64,000 bases of DNA from Montifringilla adamsi (GCA_017590115.1 JAGGNK010009114.1:16395433-16459432), one strand, 5' to 3'; numbered from the stretch's first letter, positions 12,501 to 26,610 are shown. Notes: a model not told the origin generated them from the letters alone. Numbers and translations are program-made.

Positions 12501-14568
12501 ATTCTGGCCCAGTTTTTCAAGCCCAAGAGAATCTGTTAGTTTGGAATTCAGTGATTAGATGAGCCAAAGCAGAGCTCCATCATTACTTTTAACTTTTCCC
12601 TTACAGGTGAAAAACATGAATCTGCACACTACGAACTTTCACAGTAGTTATTGCCAGGGGATATCCTTCCATTTTAGGGATTTTAAACTGATAAAACTTC
12701 CTAAACCAAAAGATTTCCATAGAAAACTCCAGAAGTTACTCTGGAGAGGAGGAATGCATAGAAGGTAGACAGCATTACAGAAGGATTAATAGACACTCCA
12801 CTATACTTCAAGCATTCCTCTAGGTCAGAGAATTAACCAGAGATAACCCAGCTTCATCCACATCAGGGAATGCAAACAGAGGTGACACACCATGTCATTT
12901 GGGCAATAGCAGTAATCATGGGAAACATCTTCTGCTTCTGGACACATGTGAAAACCATGGTCTGTGTTTCAAAACTGCTTCATTATGTGCTGCTGAGGGA
13001 AGGAACATCTCCTATTGTATAAGCACTTTTTTTTTTCCAGAGTATTAACTTTGGACTTGATGATTAACTGACTGTTGTCTACTCTCCATCTCCTTCACTC
13101 TGCTTCCCTGTTCTCTTGCACACACCCTCATTTTCTCAGTCAGTTCCTCATTTTCTCTGAGACTAATTCTGCCTCAGCCACATTCCATGTTAGAAAAATT
13201 TCCCCCTTCTGTGCCATTTTTCAGCCATCGTTCCCTTCATTTTATTTCTGCTATTTACCCATATCTATGATTTACTTGGACTAAAAGATACCACTAAAAA
13301 AAGCTATTTCTCTCTCTCTTCAGCTGAATTTTCTTCTCTTACTCTTGCTGTTATCACTGGCTGAGATTGCTCTTACACAGGCCTGTGAAACCCTCCACAA
13401 GCTCATTGCTTATAAACCCTTACATGGATAGTTTGTTTTGTACAAGCTTTGTAGCTGCACAACCAAACTGGGCATGCAAATATGCAAGAGACAGAGGAGT
13501 TACCACAGGTCATTTGATCAACAGGACATAGTGATGTGCGTGGTTATGATCTGTCCCATTGAAAAGTAAAAGGCACAGGAATAATTTGCTCTTGGTTTCC
13601 AATTCTGGTGGACCAAGAATGCACAACTCTCAGTTACTGTGGCTTCACTGACAGGTTGTAGCCTAGGAAACCACTGCAGCCCCTGCCATTTCTCCCAGAC
13701 AGCAACTCCCTTAAACATCTTCCCATGAGCTGTTTGCCATTTCTCTCAGTGTCTTACCCACTGTAGTTTTTATTTCATTAATGCAATGCAGGAGGCAGAT
13801 AAGTATGGGAAAATCACAACCTTCACTGAGTATGCCTAGCCACACATAATATTGTGTGAAGGTCAATGCTGCATAAATAGATGCTCCAGAACTTGTTTAT
13901 ATTTGGGGCCATGAAAACTCTAAATGTTATATAAACAATTAGGACTGATTTAATTACATTCAGATACTCTTTTGTTTGATTCGTTTCAGTTATTAAAAAA
14001 TGCTGAAATCTCTCAAAGCAAATATACAGAACTCAGAAAGTCTCAGCAGAAATGAAATTTATGACCTCCAATATGTGATACCCCTCTTTTACTAGAACTT
14101 GAGAGACTTCCTTCTAAATTAAACAGTTGCTCTTTTCCTCCCAACAATTTAAATAATGAAAGTAAAGTATTTTTGCCTACACATATTAGTCCTAAAGTAT
14201 GTAGAAAGTGACAAGAACAATCTTAAAACAACAGCTGTAAATACATGGTGACATTTCTTTACAAGAGTGCCGCTGCGTACAGAATAAAAAGCAATAAAAT
14301 TACAACTGCACCAACAGGTAACCTACCTACCTACCTCTGGGCAAGAATTTCTGTCAGCATGGCACACAGCCAAACTAGCTTGTGTCCCAAAAGCAGATTC
14401 ATTGAATTGAGCTGCAGATAAAGATCATTTTACTCTGACACAGAGCTAAATTGTTGCCAAGTCTTGCTGTTTATTCTTGGTCTTGTGAAGACATCAGCAT
14501 CTGTAAAGTCATTCAGTGATCCAGAAAATAGATCATGACACTAACTTGCTGAAAATAAAGTTAACTTT
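9581..14568. other. AT-rich non-coding stretch, no gene recognised
   Basis: Two overlapping plus-strand frames (9671-9952, 93 codons; 9937-10158, 73 codons) were examined and show no known domain, signal peptide or splice-bounded exon. A (CTAC)4 run lies near 14322-14337. No LTR, CR1 or RNA gene was recognised before 14569. Confidence 0.55.
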
Positions 14569-15280
14569 CACAGAATCACAGAATAATGGAAGAGGTAAGT
14601 CTGGAAGGGACCATGGTGGGTCATCTGGTCCAACCTCCCTCCTCAAGCAGGCTCATCCCAAAGCACATGGCACAGGATTGTGTCCAGAAAGGTGTGGAAT
14701 ATCTCCAGTCAGGGACACTTGAAAAACTCTCAGGCAATCTGTTCCAGTGCTCGATCACCTGTACAGTAAAGGAGTTCTTTCTCATGTTCAGGTGGCACTT
14801 CTGTGCATCAGTTTCTGTCCATTGCCTCTTGTCCTGCTGCCCAGCACCACCTGGAAGAGGCTGGTCCCTCCTCTGATGCCCTCCCTTCAGATACTCATAG
14901 TCATTGATGAGGTTCCCTCTCAATCATCTCCTCTTGAGGCTAAACAGGCCCAACTCTCTCAACCTGTCCTTCTAAGTGAGGTGCTCTAGTCCCTTAATCA
15001 TCTTTGGATAATCTCTTCTGCATCCACTCCAGGAGTTCCATGTCTCTTTTGTACTAAGGAGTCCAGAATTGGACACAGCACTCCAGAGGTGGCCTTACCA
15101 GGGCTGAAAGGGCCAGGATCACTACCCTCAAACTGGCAGTGTTCCTCCCCATGCACCTCAGGATACAAGTGGCAGGACACACTGCTGGCTCATGGACGAC
15201 TTGGTATCCACCAGGACCTCCAGGTCCTTCTTCACAGGAGCTCAGCCCCCAGCCTTTACTGGTGCATAGGGTTATTCCTC
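14569..15280 (-). mobile_element. CR1 LINE, 5'-truncated 3' end
   Basis: The plus strand opens with cacagaatcacagaat, the reverse complement of the characteristic CR1 3' terminus, followed by 'ggaagggacc...tctggtccaacctccct'. On the minus strand a broken frame (14621-14923) keeps the conserved C-terminal CR1 ORF2 block HLNMRKN...EHWNRLPES, just after the reverse-transcriptase domain. Upstream in element orientation the text follows the CR1 3' ORF2 sequence to about 15280 ('ggtgcatagggttattcctc' on plus) and then stops matching, which is the usual 5' truncation of LINE insertions. Frame disruptions and many substitutions mark it as an old, inactive copy. Confidence 0.95.
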
Positions 15281-17231
15281 AACCTTTCAGACACATCAGT
15301 CTTTGATCTGATCCATCATGTGCCACAAAATCATTATGTCATCACAGACAGACCAGCAGAAAAGCATGCCTTTGACTGGAGAGGAAGATGAGTCCTTCCT
15401 TTCACTATAAACTGACATTTATGTAATTTTCAAGGGACACAGTCATAGTGCAAGGCTTAGCCAGTTTTCACTGCCTCTACATGATACCGATTCCTCAACC
15501 ATAGCTATGATTTTCATGTCCAGTTCTGTTCCTGACACAGTACAATTTGTCTTCTTTGAACTGAATTTGTCTCCCTTTTGACTAGTTTGCTGTATTCTCA
15601 CAGGTACTGTTGGTCTCTGCAACAAAACCAGCTGCTCCATTTCCTTGGAAGAGATTTCTGTCAATGAATACATCATTTCAATGTCCGTCTAGAGTTTTCT
15701 ACTCAAAGGGTTCAGAGTTATTACCTCTGTGAACCCACCATCAGTGAAAGCTACAGCAGCAACCCACTCCTCAAATAGCAGGGCAATATCCTGTCAGTTG
15801 AACATCACAGCTAATTATAGGACAGAAATTACATTCAGCACTACCCACTGATTGAAAAATGGTGTAGGGCTTGACATTCAGTCTTTAACTTCTATTTGAT
15901 TCCTCCCATAGCTGATCTTCCAGATTTCCCCTTGGCTTTCCTTCAGGGCTACACCTGCTTTTTTTATAGTAGGAAAATTGTGATGTATTGCATTAACTGC
16001 TGAAATAAGTACATGAATATATACCTGAGTATAAGGGTCTCACTGTGGTATTTAATTAATGACTTGTGATTCATATGGGGCAAAACCAGAAATTTTAGTC
16101 ATGGAAGGTTGAAGTGCTGTAAGATAAAAAACCAAATAATCTCTGAAGTACGAGGATACAAATTATGTCTGGAGAGTTTTCAGAAAGAATTGGGGAAAAC
16201 AGCAGTTGAAGAGAACTCTGTTCAATTTTTTTGCTTTCAATATTAAGGAAATCAGACAAAAAAGCAGGCCAGGCTGACATGTGGTGTATAGGATTCATCT
16301 GAGCATCTGGCCATTCATACTAAAACATTTGTCACAAATGTCCCTGCTCAAACTGCACCAATGTGGACTAGCAAATCTGAATCACATCTCACCACAGTTC
16401 CTTATGCAAAAATGGAACAAATATTTGGGATTTTCTTACATATGGTGAGTTCAACACAGAGGAAAAACTTGTCTCAGTTATAGTGATGTTCTGGTATGTA
16501 ATTTTTTTGCTAGATCTTGATACGTTAGTGAGAATATAAAATTCCAGCACATGACTGGCACTATAAAAGATGATTGAAAACAACTTCCAAATAGAAATGT
16601 ACTGGTACCACCTCCACAGACTTCCTATCAATTTACTTTTTTTTAAAGGATGCTTCAATCTCAAGTAGATTGTACTTTGGGTGTGTCACCCTGAGTTTGC
16701 CTTAATTATGTCTCCTTTAGGGAGAAAATCAAAATCACAAACAAGTCATCGGAAAATTTCAAATACATTGCTTTCAGGATTTTATACAATCACAACTGAA
16801 TTGTGTACCAACAGGTCATGATTCTCATATATAGGGATCTGACCAATATTCTTTAGCTGGAATATCAAGGAAGTTGTGAATATTCCTGTCCTTTAATTAC
16901 AGGCATGGAGTTAATGCATAGAGTTGAAGAGAGAACAGTGAGGAGTTTAAAATGGTATAAAAGACAGTGGTATATATTCTCTACAGGGAGTGCTTTTGGA
17001 GCTTTTTTTACTGTAGATAAGAGACAACAGAGAAAGCTACTACACCTTATCGTTAAATATGTAAGAAGTTGTTAGAGAGAGGAAGAGAATAAGCCAAGTC
17101 TACTGCATATTTTTTAATTGCAGGTCTTTTTCTATAACATCTCCTGTGTTTAGCATGGTCCTGCCTGTTCTGTCATTTAGCAAACATCAGAGTGATGACC
17201 AGTCTTTCATATGTTTTCAGGACAGTGCCAC
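15281..17231. other. Non-coding stretch, nothing recognised
   Basis: Begins at the 5' truncation point of the CR1 copy. Frames of 60-90 codons on both strands have no recognisable features. No further repeat was identified by eye. Confidence 0.5.
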
Positions 17232-17262
17232 TGGCATAGAGCTCTTTGGCATAGAGCTCTTT
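17232..17262. repeat. 15-bp perfect tandem duplication
   Basis: The word ggcatagagctcttt occurs at 17233-17247 and again at 17248-17262. Each copy contains the palindrome GAGCTC. A local duplication with no evident role. Confidence 0.85.
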
Positions 17263-20200
17263 GTTGCAGATAGTGATGCTAATAAAGTTGGGTTTCACTA
17301 TATCATTTAGATTAGTTATATTAAATCTGTGTAGGGCAAAACATCCATATTTATGCTGTATTTAACTTTCTATTAATAATAAATTTATGTGAAATACTTT
17401 TGTTATCAATATTGATCACTATTCCAATTGAAAGCCAAGATGTCAAGGTTTCCTTTAGCATCCTCAGTTATATTTAATAGCCCTGTTGATGAGTGAGAGA
17501 CTAATGAAGGCTAACAGATGGTCTATTTAATATTGCTGTAGGGTTTGAAGCACTTGCCAAAACAGATACACAAAAGGATTTGACAACCCTGTAGCTGAAA
17601 ACCTTTAATTACAGCTACTTCACTCCTAGGGGTTTCTGTGAGGCCAACACAGCAGCACAGCTTGGGGATGGGTCAGCATGGTGAGCAAAGGCTTTGCAGA
17701 GCCAGACAGTGAGTGCTGGTAAAACTATTTGCTGAACATTCGTAAACTGGGCTTGGTGTAGGAAGCTTACAAAGACAAGCCTGGACAGAGAGGGGGAAAT
17801 AAGTGATGATATTTTCTCTGCCTCTGAGAACAGTTTGCCCTTTTCCTAAAATACCATCTCTTGAAGACTGTCATCACCTGCTGAGCAGGTAGGTGAGGAA
17901 AAAATCCTGCAGCCAAAGTGGGCTTTTAATTATGCCTGAGTTATAGCTGGGATTTCACCTTAAGATCATGGGAACTTCAGTTCCATTTACTACTTTTAGG
18001 AGCAGCAGTCTGCAAGTAAGGGGGCTAAAATTTGCTGAGGTTGCAAAACTCTGTCTTTGGAGGAGTGCAAAAATTTATTCAGGGCAAAAGAGTACATAGA
18101 GAAATCTAAAGTTTCAAAAAACTCTTCCGGTTTGTTGTTCTAAGTTTGAGTTGAAAGAAAGAGCTTTCAGCAACTTTCAATGATTTTCCCCTGGCTCTAC
18201 CTGCTGAACAATTGCCCCCTGCTTTTCTGGCACAAATTCACACCACTTCCAAAATTAAAAAGGTATAATTAGCAGTTGCATTCTGATTTGCCTGAATTGA
18301 TTTCTTGGCAATTGCTTAGAAATTGAATCCATTCCTTCAGAAAGAGTAGGTGTTTTCACTGCTCTTACTGTCTCTGGCAGATCTGTCTGTAACTAAAGGT
18401 ATTGATTCTTTCTGAGTGCCAGGAGGAGCTAGTGAAGTTGTTCATACATAATTCCAAATATCTGATCAGTACTTGTTTTACAGAGTATTTTCTAGACAAA
18501 AGAATCCGTGGATACGTGCACAGACAGCTATGTAGACAGGTTTTGAGACTTTCTGACAATGGAAGAAAGGTTTATCCTCACTACCATGCCCCTTGCTACA
18601 CCCAACAACAGAGACCATCCCTGCATTCAAGAATAAATGATTTCATGGAGAAAATGGTGGGGGAGGGAGGAGGGAGGATGACAAAACAGAAAAATAAACA
18701 GGAAATGAGATTTCCTAAACTAACCTACAAAGCAGCTTAGGCCAACAGAGTAATAACAAATTTTGCCAGTCCCTACAGAACTGGCACTCACAGATTTCAT
18801 GCTCCAGTGTGGTGAGAAAATCTTTGCATCTTTAAAAATTCAGAAACTGTATGAACAGTTGAACTGTAGGTATGGAAAAATGCACAGGGGAGAATCCCTT
18901 TTTTCAACACAACTGTCAGAGTCAGTCCCTTTTGCACATATTGCCCTGTCTGTTGGCAGATTGTGAATTATCTCATGCAAAAGCAATTGTTTCTCATTAT
19001 CCCAGACAATGCTGAAGATTGACATTTTTACTGGCTCCAGCAAAAATCTGCCTTTTTGGCTCCACCCAAACTGCAGGTAGACTAGACGCCAAACACCAGT
19101 CTGGAGGAGAGAGTGTACTGGCCTGGCCCCAGCTACTCAGGCAAATGAAGCAAAAGTAAAGAAATGAGCTGGAATTTAGGACAATCCTGATCCAGCAGCT
19201 GGGGAAGGAACTGGAAAGGTTCTGATTGGATTCAATCAGCCTCAAGAGACAAACTACCTCCCTAATGGACAGGGGAGTGCAACTGCAGCACAACATCCCC
19301 AAAAGAGGCACAGTCAGGATTGTAGTAACACAGGCTGCCAAATTTGAGGGTAATTGGAAGAGAATCACTAATTACAAGGGCTGTGAAATCAGACAACTTT
19401 CATCCCTGGATGCAGTTAAACCTGATAAGCAATGGCTGGATGGTGGGGATGTTTTGAAGTTAAATATATTTTTAATGTGATATGCATCTTCTTTGATGTA
19501 TATATTTTCGGTAAATGTTCATCTGTTTAATTATTATTTACTTTGTACAGAGCTCTGGGATTTACTAAGATGAAAGAGGTGTTTGTTAGTTTGTTATCTT
19601 ATGAGCGACAGTGCAAGAGCTGACTCTTAAACTACTCCATCAGTTTTAACATAAGACCTCGAGCCATTCCAATACAGACAATATTCTTGCAAAAATCAGC
19701 TTTGACGAAAATGCATATACACAAAGGATATTCCATAATTAGAGAAGGTACAAAGCATTGAATGTGCCAGTAAAGTCAATTAAGCTCTAATTACTATTGG
19801 ATTCAGATCTGCCATTGCTTGATAAATTGCTCAAGTAAAAGTATCTTCTCCACACAGAGGTGCTAAATTCACCCCTGCTGATGTTACAGATGTTGTTTCA
19901 ACTACCCCTCTGATTCTATTTGAGATAAAAAATGCAGAAACTTTCTCCTGTTTTAGGCAGCAGTGTGAAAAACTCATTAGCTGATATAATCTTTATAGGT
20001 GGTTTTCTTTGTGTGGTTACGTGACAATCCCTCACTTTCCACATTTCTGGGCTGTGCTAATGACTTCACACCCTCTTTTTCTCAGGAGGCAGAAGATCTT
20101 TCTGCAATGAGCAGTTGACATATGGTTAGTGTCTGGCCCTTTGCTATCATTCAGGTGATGGAGAGCTTTGGAAAACTCTTGACTTCATCTCAATCTCAAT

Positions 20201-23200
20201 GTGCTCCATCAGGAATTCTGCAGATGACAGTGATTCAGCTTTATAAACATTTCCAAGTAGTTCATCACTCACCGCCACTTTTCTCTTTACCTTTCAGTGT
20301 TAACAAGTTTCCATATGCTGTTTCCATATGCCATGTGGATTTTACAAAATCTCAGGCAGTAACTTCTCCAAAAGCTCCCATACCTTTGTGGTAGTTTTGT
20401 TTAGCAGACTATTCATGCAACCATGACAACAACGTGAAAGGCATCCATTTCATGGATGTCAATACATTTTGAAATGGCCTCTCATGAAGTCTAGTTTCAA
20501 AAATTTTAGGAGCAATTTTAGGATGGGATTATACCAGAGTGATCTCTTGGAATAATTTCTGCTTGAGTCACTTGCTTGTCCTTCATCCAGTCTCCCTTCA
20601 TGCTAAAATTATAAAAAATATATTTTAATTAGAATGGAAAGCTTAAACTGATGTTAGCACAAATATAATTTTCTTCCACCTTTCAGGTCTCAGCTGTTCT
20701 AACCATGTTCCTGACAGTAACTTGCTGTCAATTTACTGAAACTCCTTTAGATTTGTCAGACTGATCAGTGCATATCTTACAGCCCCAGAACAAAATACAG
20801 ATGGTGGCTCCATAGTGCAGATGTACAAGATAAGGTGTTCAAATCTGTTTAGAGGGGGATAAAAGTCATGCCCAACTAGTTTCTTGAAACTAGTACCTCA
20901 ATCCCTGCTCCTCCAGACTGGTTTTCCTTTGCCACGTCTGAATATAGTAAAAGTTCCCTTTCTACATTAAAAGAAGCCTTCTTTTCTCTGTTCTCTTGAA
21001 GTCTTCCTTTCATTTCCTGCTGTGTGCCTTTTCAAAGGCAACTGAGAAGCTTTTTGTAACCAGTGATTACAGACTGAGGTACCAAGATTTACACGTTTCT
21101 CTTCACCTTTGGCTGAGAGAAAACATCTTCTTTCCTCCTAAGCATTTCTGTTTACCGTTCACAATGCTCCTGCCCCTCCAGTGTCTGCTATTGCTGCTCA
21201 GTGGTGTGGTGGGGGCTGTAGAAAGTGTTGTTCAGGAATCCCACACAAATAACATTTATTACTGCTCACCTTGGGTGTCATGGAAACACAAATCTTACAG
21301 CACTGCACTAAAGTGAGCAATCTGAGCCCAGTCACAGCAGCAGAAGCACCTCATTTATTAGTTATTTAGATCATTATCACCACAGTGCAGTAGGAATGAA
21401 AAGTCCATGGGATGAGTGATTTAACTTCGGTGCAAGCCCATTAGTCACGAAGGAACACGCTGCTCACATTACACCCCACAGACATCACCAGGACTAATCC
21501 TCTACAGCTTGAGAGAACACAGAACAGGAACAAACAAGGGCCTTTCTTCACCACCTCACCACACTCGATTCTGCAAGTTGAAGAGATTGAATATTCTTCA
21601 CTGTGAAGTACAGGTGCTGGAAGCACCATCCCTGACAGCTCCACCTGGTACCAGATGCAAAAACTGTACTGAAGACAGGAGGTTAAGGTGTGCTTTCTGC
21701 AATGCTCACTATTTCTCCTCTAATTAGTAAAACTTGAAGTGCAGTGCTTCCAGATACACTTTTTTTTTTCATTATTTTACCATGAGAAGCACTAGGAAAA
21801 AGGAAATTTTGTGATCAGTATCTTACTGGAAATAATTTAAATGGGATTGCTGATGTTAGTAATTCAGTTTATTATGTGGGGGTTTTTACTATGAATACTA
21901 ATTCTTCTGCTTGGAGGGCATTTCCAGAGATTCTTAGTTGTTTGGCCCTCATACCTTGCTTTCAGTCACAATTAAATAGTTAAGCATACAAATTATGTAA
22001 ACTAAATCTCTTCCTCTGTGTTATGACAGGCAGTCAAAGGAAATGTCAGTGTTTACTTTGCCATAAAAACATGAGTGCAACTGCTCCCTCATGTATGAGT
22101 TTACTACTTGCACTATTCTGAGTCCAATTTTAAAGAAAATGTGACCAAATAGTGGCAGGACATACAGATTGACCAAAATAATTTATAGCTGAAGCATGAA
22201 ATACTTTCAGCTTTCAGATTCTTGAAAAGTTGAGGAGAGGGATGAAAAGCTTATGGCAATTCTTTTTATGGAGGAGATGGTTTCATGAAAAAGCAGGAAA
22301 ACAATTGTATCTGAGATCAGGAAAAATGGAATTTGAAATCCAAGAAAAAGCAAGAGATCCAAGCAGTCAACAGTTTACAGAGCACATCCTACAGTCACAG
22401 TGAAATGCATTCTTAACTCAAATGCTTTACTTATTATGAACAATTTAAATTACTTATAAATTAAAACTGGTTATTAAGTGCTTGCTACACTTTTATTTTT
22501 AAGAGTATTTATATCATTTAACAAGCACTGTAGGCTCCCAATTTCTATGTGTGTTTGTATCTGCTAAAGCTGTAACTAAATTTCCAAAAACCATTAAAAC
22601 AGGGATAGAAACACAAACACTTATAAAATTCAAAACCTTGTTAGCAAAAATATATTGAAAGTCTTACATGGGGAGAAAACTCACTCATAAACCAGCCAAT
22701 GCTTAAAACCTTCTTAATAGAAAATAAATAATAAGAATAATAATACATTATTCTTTCTGAAAATAATTACCTTATCTATAAACTCTACTCAAAATACTTT
22801 AAAGTATTTCTAAAAGTATTCAGAAGTCTCCAAACCAAAAGATTGATAATTTCCATCTTCTATTTAAAAACCTGGTGTTTTCTTGACAAAGCTGAAACCT
22901 GGCAAAGTGTGGCTTAAAAGCAGAAATTATCAATGTCTGTGTATTGTCACTGTAAAAAATAAAAACAATTTTAATTTTAAAAAGAATTCAGTCTATTATC
23001 CTCCCTTCCTACTGCTAGTGCAGTAAATAATAAAGATAGTAATAAAAAGGTCTATTTAAAATGTGGACTGTACTTTTAAATCCTGTGGTGGTATTCAAAG
23101 GAAAACAGGAATTTCTTCAAAGTTTTAGTTAAATTACAAAAGATGCACAGTCCAGCTCCAGATCCCCTGTCTAAATCTATATCTGCTGCTCAGCTGTTAG

Positions 23201-23480
23201 GAAAGACACATGTTAAATTTGTCTCTGAAATGAACACAGGGATTTTTATCCTCATCATTTCTATGTCAATAGAACAAGACAAGAGCAAGTCTCCATCTAA
23301 ATTAGTCCTTAATCCCTCCAGGCATATCCTATGCCAAGGTCATTAGGGTTTATTACCTGAACAGAACAAAGCTAGTAAACAAAGCTAAACTGGAAGTGTA
23401 AGAGATTTCCTTCCTTGCTCTTATTCAAAATTATTTCAGGATTGTGGGAGGCATGAATTTATTAAGAACTGTAAAGAAAG
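17263..23480. other. AT-rich non-coding stretch, no gene recognised
   Basis: The longest frames are 112 codons (plus, 18402-18740), 123 codons (minus, 18997-19368) and 106 codons (plus, 20996-21316). None shows a domain, a convincing start context or exon borders. Small features are a 13-bp tandem (gtttccatatgc core twice) at 20307-20332 and a perfect 8-bp-arm hairpin with a 4-base loop at 20875-20894 (actagttt / aaactagt). The stretch 22400-23060 is especially AT-rich. Confidence 0.55.
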
Positions 23481-23499
23481 ATGTGGCCTGTCACCTTAT

Positions 23500-23850
23500 T
23501 TTTCCTGGTGCTTGTGCCATTTTTATGTCTGATGACTGGTCCTCACACGCCCAGGCTTGCGATGCTTGGCTAACTTCCACCTTTTCCCTGTGTGGCTGAA
23601 GCCCAGCTCAAGGCTGACAAATTGTCACCCTTTGGGAAAGGTGCCCCCTTTCCTGGGTCAGGGGCTGGCTGGGGGGCTGGCCCTGAGGGTGGCGGAGGGT
23701 GGTGCTGCACCCAGTGGCAGCCACTGCAGAGCTGACACTGCTGATCCCAAAACAGGGGATGAGTCCCTGCAGAGAGCCAGGCACAGGGACCTGTCCCACA
23801 CACACTGCCCAAGTGCTCCAGCTTCTCTGACATTTGCTCTCTGAAAGGAA
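23500..23850. other. GC-raised block with clustered G runs
   Basis: This stands out against the AT-rich surroundings. Plus-strand G runs lie at 23655-23657, 23661-23664, 23671-23676, 23687-23689 and 23697-23699, within 45 bases. Frames are open on both strands (95 and 87 codons) mainly because stop codons are rare in GC-rich DNA. The plus frame has no recognisable domain. It could be an old repeat, a non-coding exon or simply a composition peak. I do not assign a gene. Confidence 0.5.
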
Positions 23851-26100
23851 AACTTGTCTCTGTTGCCTGTGGTATTTTTGGAAAATGGGGTGGGATATCT
23901 AGATTAGTTTACTTTTTCCTTAAAACAACTCTTCCGCTAAAACCTTTAAGTACGATGTTGCTAAAAGTGAAAACCTGTCACGAGTTCAGTCACGAGCCTA
24001 TTCAAATAAATTGGAGCACTTCTGTTGGCTTCCCCAGTGCTGTTAACAGCAGAGACTGAGCTCTGATATCCCTGGTTATACATGCCTGGCTTACCCACAG
24101 GATGCATTAGAGGCCACCTGAGATACCAAGTCCTTTGTGGTCTGTTTGATTCTCCAAACACTTAATTCTCAAGATCAGGGTCAGATACAAACCCAAATAA
24201 AATCTCAGAAATATTTTTCATTATTATAATGACACTTGAGTCAGGAGACAGAGCTAGAGAGGGCATAGAGGATCATGTTTGAGATTTCCAATAAAATGAT
24301 TGCCATTAAAATGTCAATAGTTAGCACCAGTCACTATGAAACTGCATCTTCTCTGGCACATTTCCCCTAGAACCTTAGGACAGAAATATATCTGAATTGA
24401 GGGTTTCAGAACTACTCAATATTGGTTTAATTCTACTGCCATTGAAACAGTAAGATTTCCATTAATTTCAATAGAACAACATTAAACTCGGTGTAAAAAC
24501 TACATCATCTATTGTGTCAATGTGTCATTTTATATCATATTAATGATAATGGCATAAAAAAAAATAAGACCACTTCATTTTGCACTATTATGGAACTAAA
24601 GGAAGAATTGCTGTGACCTGAAGAGATATATGACGTTTTACAGGGTTCAGCTAACCTTTGATCACTTTTAAAAATTAAAGTGATTTTAGGGCTGAAAAAT
24701 GCTCATAATAAAAGACTTAAAGAGCTCAATCTGTTCATCAAAAAAGATCAATAGTTACTTAATTGCAATGTAGCAGTGCCTTCACAGAGAGAAAATGCCA
24801 TGTAGTAAAGGACTCAATCTATCACAGAAAAGTGCAAGAACCGCTGGCTTCACATTACACCAGGTAAAATCTTCAGAGAAATTAACCTTCTGGCTCATTG
24901 GGTTTTGAGGTTTTCTGTTGAGGTTTTTGTGGATTCTGTTTTGTTTTGTTTTAATGAAATGTTCTGATTAGGTATTAACAGCTTCAGAAAAGGACTGAAG
25001 CTGTTTTCCTAAAATTGTCATGATGATCACACACAAGTTATCAGTCTCACTAACAGACTCAATAGGAAAAGAAAGAAAAGAGGAAGAAAAAAAATTAATT
25101 TTACTATGAAGAACACTAGAAGCACTTAAAACTTCTATTTTCTGGAATTTTTTCCCAGTATCCCACATTTCCAATAAAGTAGAAGAGAGAGAGTGGGGTC
25201 CAGAAAGGAGAAGAGAGAAGAGTAAACTCCCAAATTAAATCAGTTCACCAGCTGAGGATTGAGACAACAATCTGCAGGAATTCAGCAAAGGTGGAGGCTG
25301 GTTGCTTTGTTTTCTTTATTTCAGAAACATATTTCATGGCACAGTTTAAATACTCAGATCAAGTGGCACTTTAAAATACAGATGATTGTTTACATTGTAA
25401 GAAAAATGTTTGTTTGTTTGCTTTTGTTTGGTCCTACTCTTTCTTTTGTCCCATTCTAGTCTGTGTCACTATATTGTGACTTTACATAGCCAGTAGAACT
25501 GAAAGTAAACTAATATAAAACATTCATTTGGATATTCACTCTGTTACCTCAGTAGCTGTTACGTGATTTTTTTAATATGATTTTTAAAAAAATATGTTAT
25601 TCTACTGCTTTAGTAATGCTGCCAGCTGTACTTTCCACTTCACATGAATTCAGGTCTATTCCAATTTTCCACTTCCCTGCCTTTAATCCCAGCGTTACAA
25701 ACGGAATCCCATGCTACACTAATATCTCTTACTCACTGGCACAAAAGAGATCAATATTTTAAAATGCCATATGTTTTATAGATCAACTGTCTTGAGCATA
25801 GGAATCCAATGGCATCTGAACCATTACACAATATTTGTAAGTTACACAAGTCAGGGACTGTGAGGTCTGTCTTTGCACACACTATCAGTTCCTAAAATGT
25901 TTGTACTCATCTGTGAAATGTTTTAGTATTTTTACAAAACTTAAATAAGTTACCCAAATGCTTGATCTCCTCTCACCATAAGCCATCCTCTGTGGTTTAC
26001 AGGCACGGTAGAAGCTTTAATAATGTGAACGTTTTGTCCTTCACACAGACTGGAATTCCCTGGAAGCTTTTCAGAAGGTTTCACACATGTCCATCAAAAG
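23851..26100. other. AT-rich non-coding stretch, nothing recognised
   Basis: Short frames only (under 70 codons). Includes a TTTTG-type run near 24938-24954 and an 8-bp-arm AT-rich inverted repeat at 24661-24684. No repeat family was identified. Confidence 0.5.
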
Positions 26101-26109
26101 TTGACTTGA

Positions 26110-26605
26110 GCTCTTGCTCAAGCAGAGGTGAAGTCAGTGTCTGAAAGGCACACCTCTGGCATGTGTTTGGCCACGGAGGTTAGTTTTACCAGGACTGCAA
26201 TCTGATTAACCTGGGGGTACAGGCACAGATGTTCAGGAGCATACCCAGTGCAGGGATCTCTGTGGGCAGCAGCAGTGAGAGCTGCGGTTGGAGCTTTGGA
26301 GGGCAGGAACCCGAGCCCTGGACGAGAGGCCATGAACTGCTGACTCCTTTGCACAGCCAAGGGCACAGAAACCTTGGGCACAGCTGGCACCAGACACTCA
26401 GAGACACAGCAGGAGCCAACGACCCCCAGACTCTCCTGTCTTAGACTGTGAGGGGATAAAAGCCCACAGGTTCCTTTGCTGGGTCTCTCCTTGGAGGCAC
26501 CAGCTTGAGCTGTTATTTCGCTGTTTAGTTATTGTGCCAAGATTAGATTATTTTAAGGATCTGGACATCTGAGGCTCTGCTATGGGAAACCTTGTGTTGA
26601 GCAGG
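26110..26605 (+). mobile_element. LTR-like GC-raised block ending at a splice-donor match (tentative)
   Basis: A GC-raised segment carries a TATA-like ggggataaaagccc at 26452-26465, a pyrimidine-rich 'gggtctctcc' about 20 bases later, then a T-rich 'gctgttatttcgctgtttagttattgtg' stretch. This order resembles the U3/R region of many avian LTRs. A cag|gtaagg splice-donor match sits at 26602-26610. I could not find TG...CA termini with a target-site duplication, and there is no AATAAA in the expected place. It may instead be an ordinary promoter-like or exonic sequence. Overlapping open frames on both strands reflect its GC content. Confidence 0.3.
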
Positions 26606-26610
26606 TAAGG

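Noticed and set aside
18402..19368. Frames of 112 codons (plus) and 123 codons (minus) considered as possible exons
   Set aside because: No domain, no splice-bounded coding segment and overlapping frames on both strands, as expected by chance in this much DNA.
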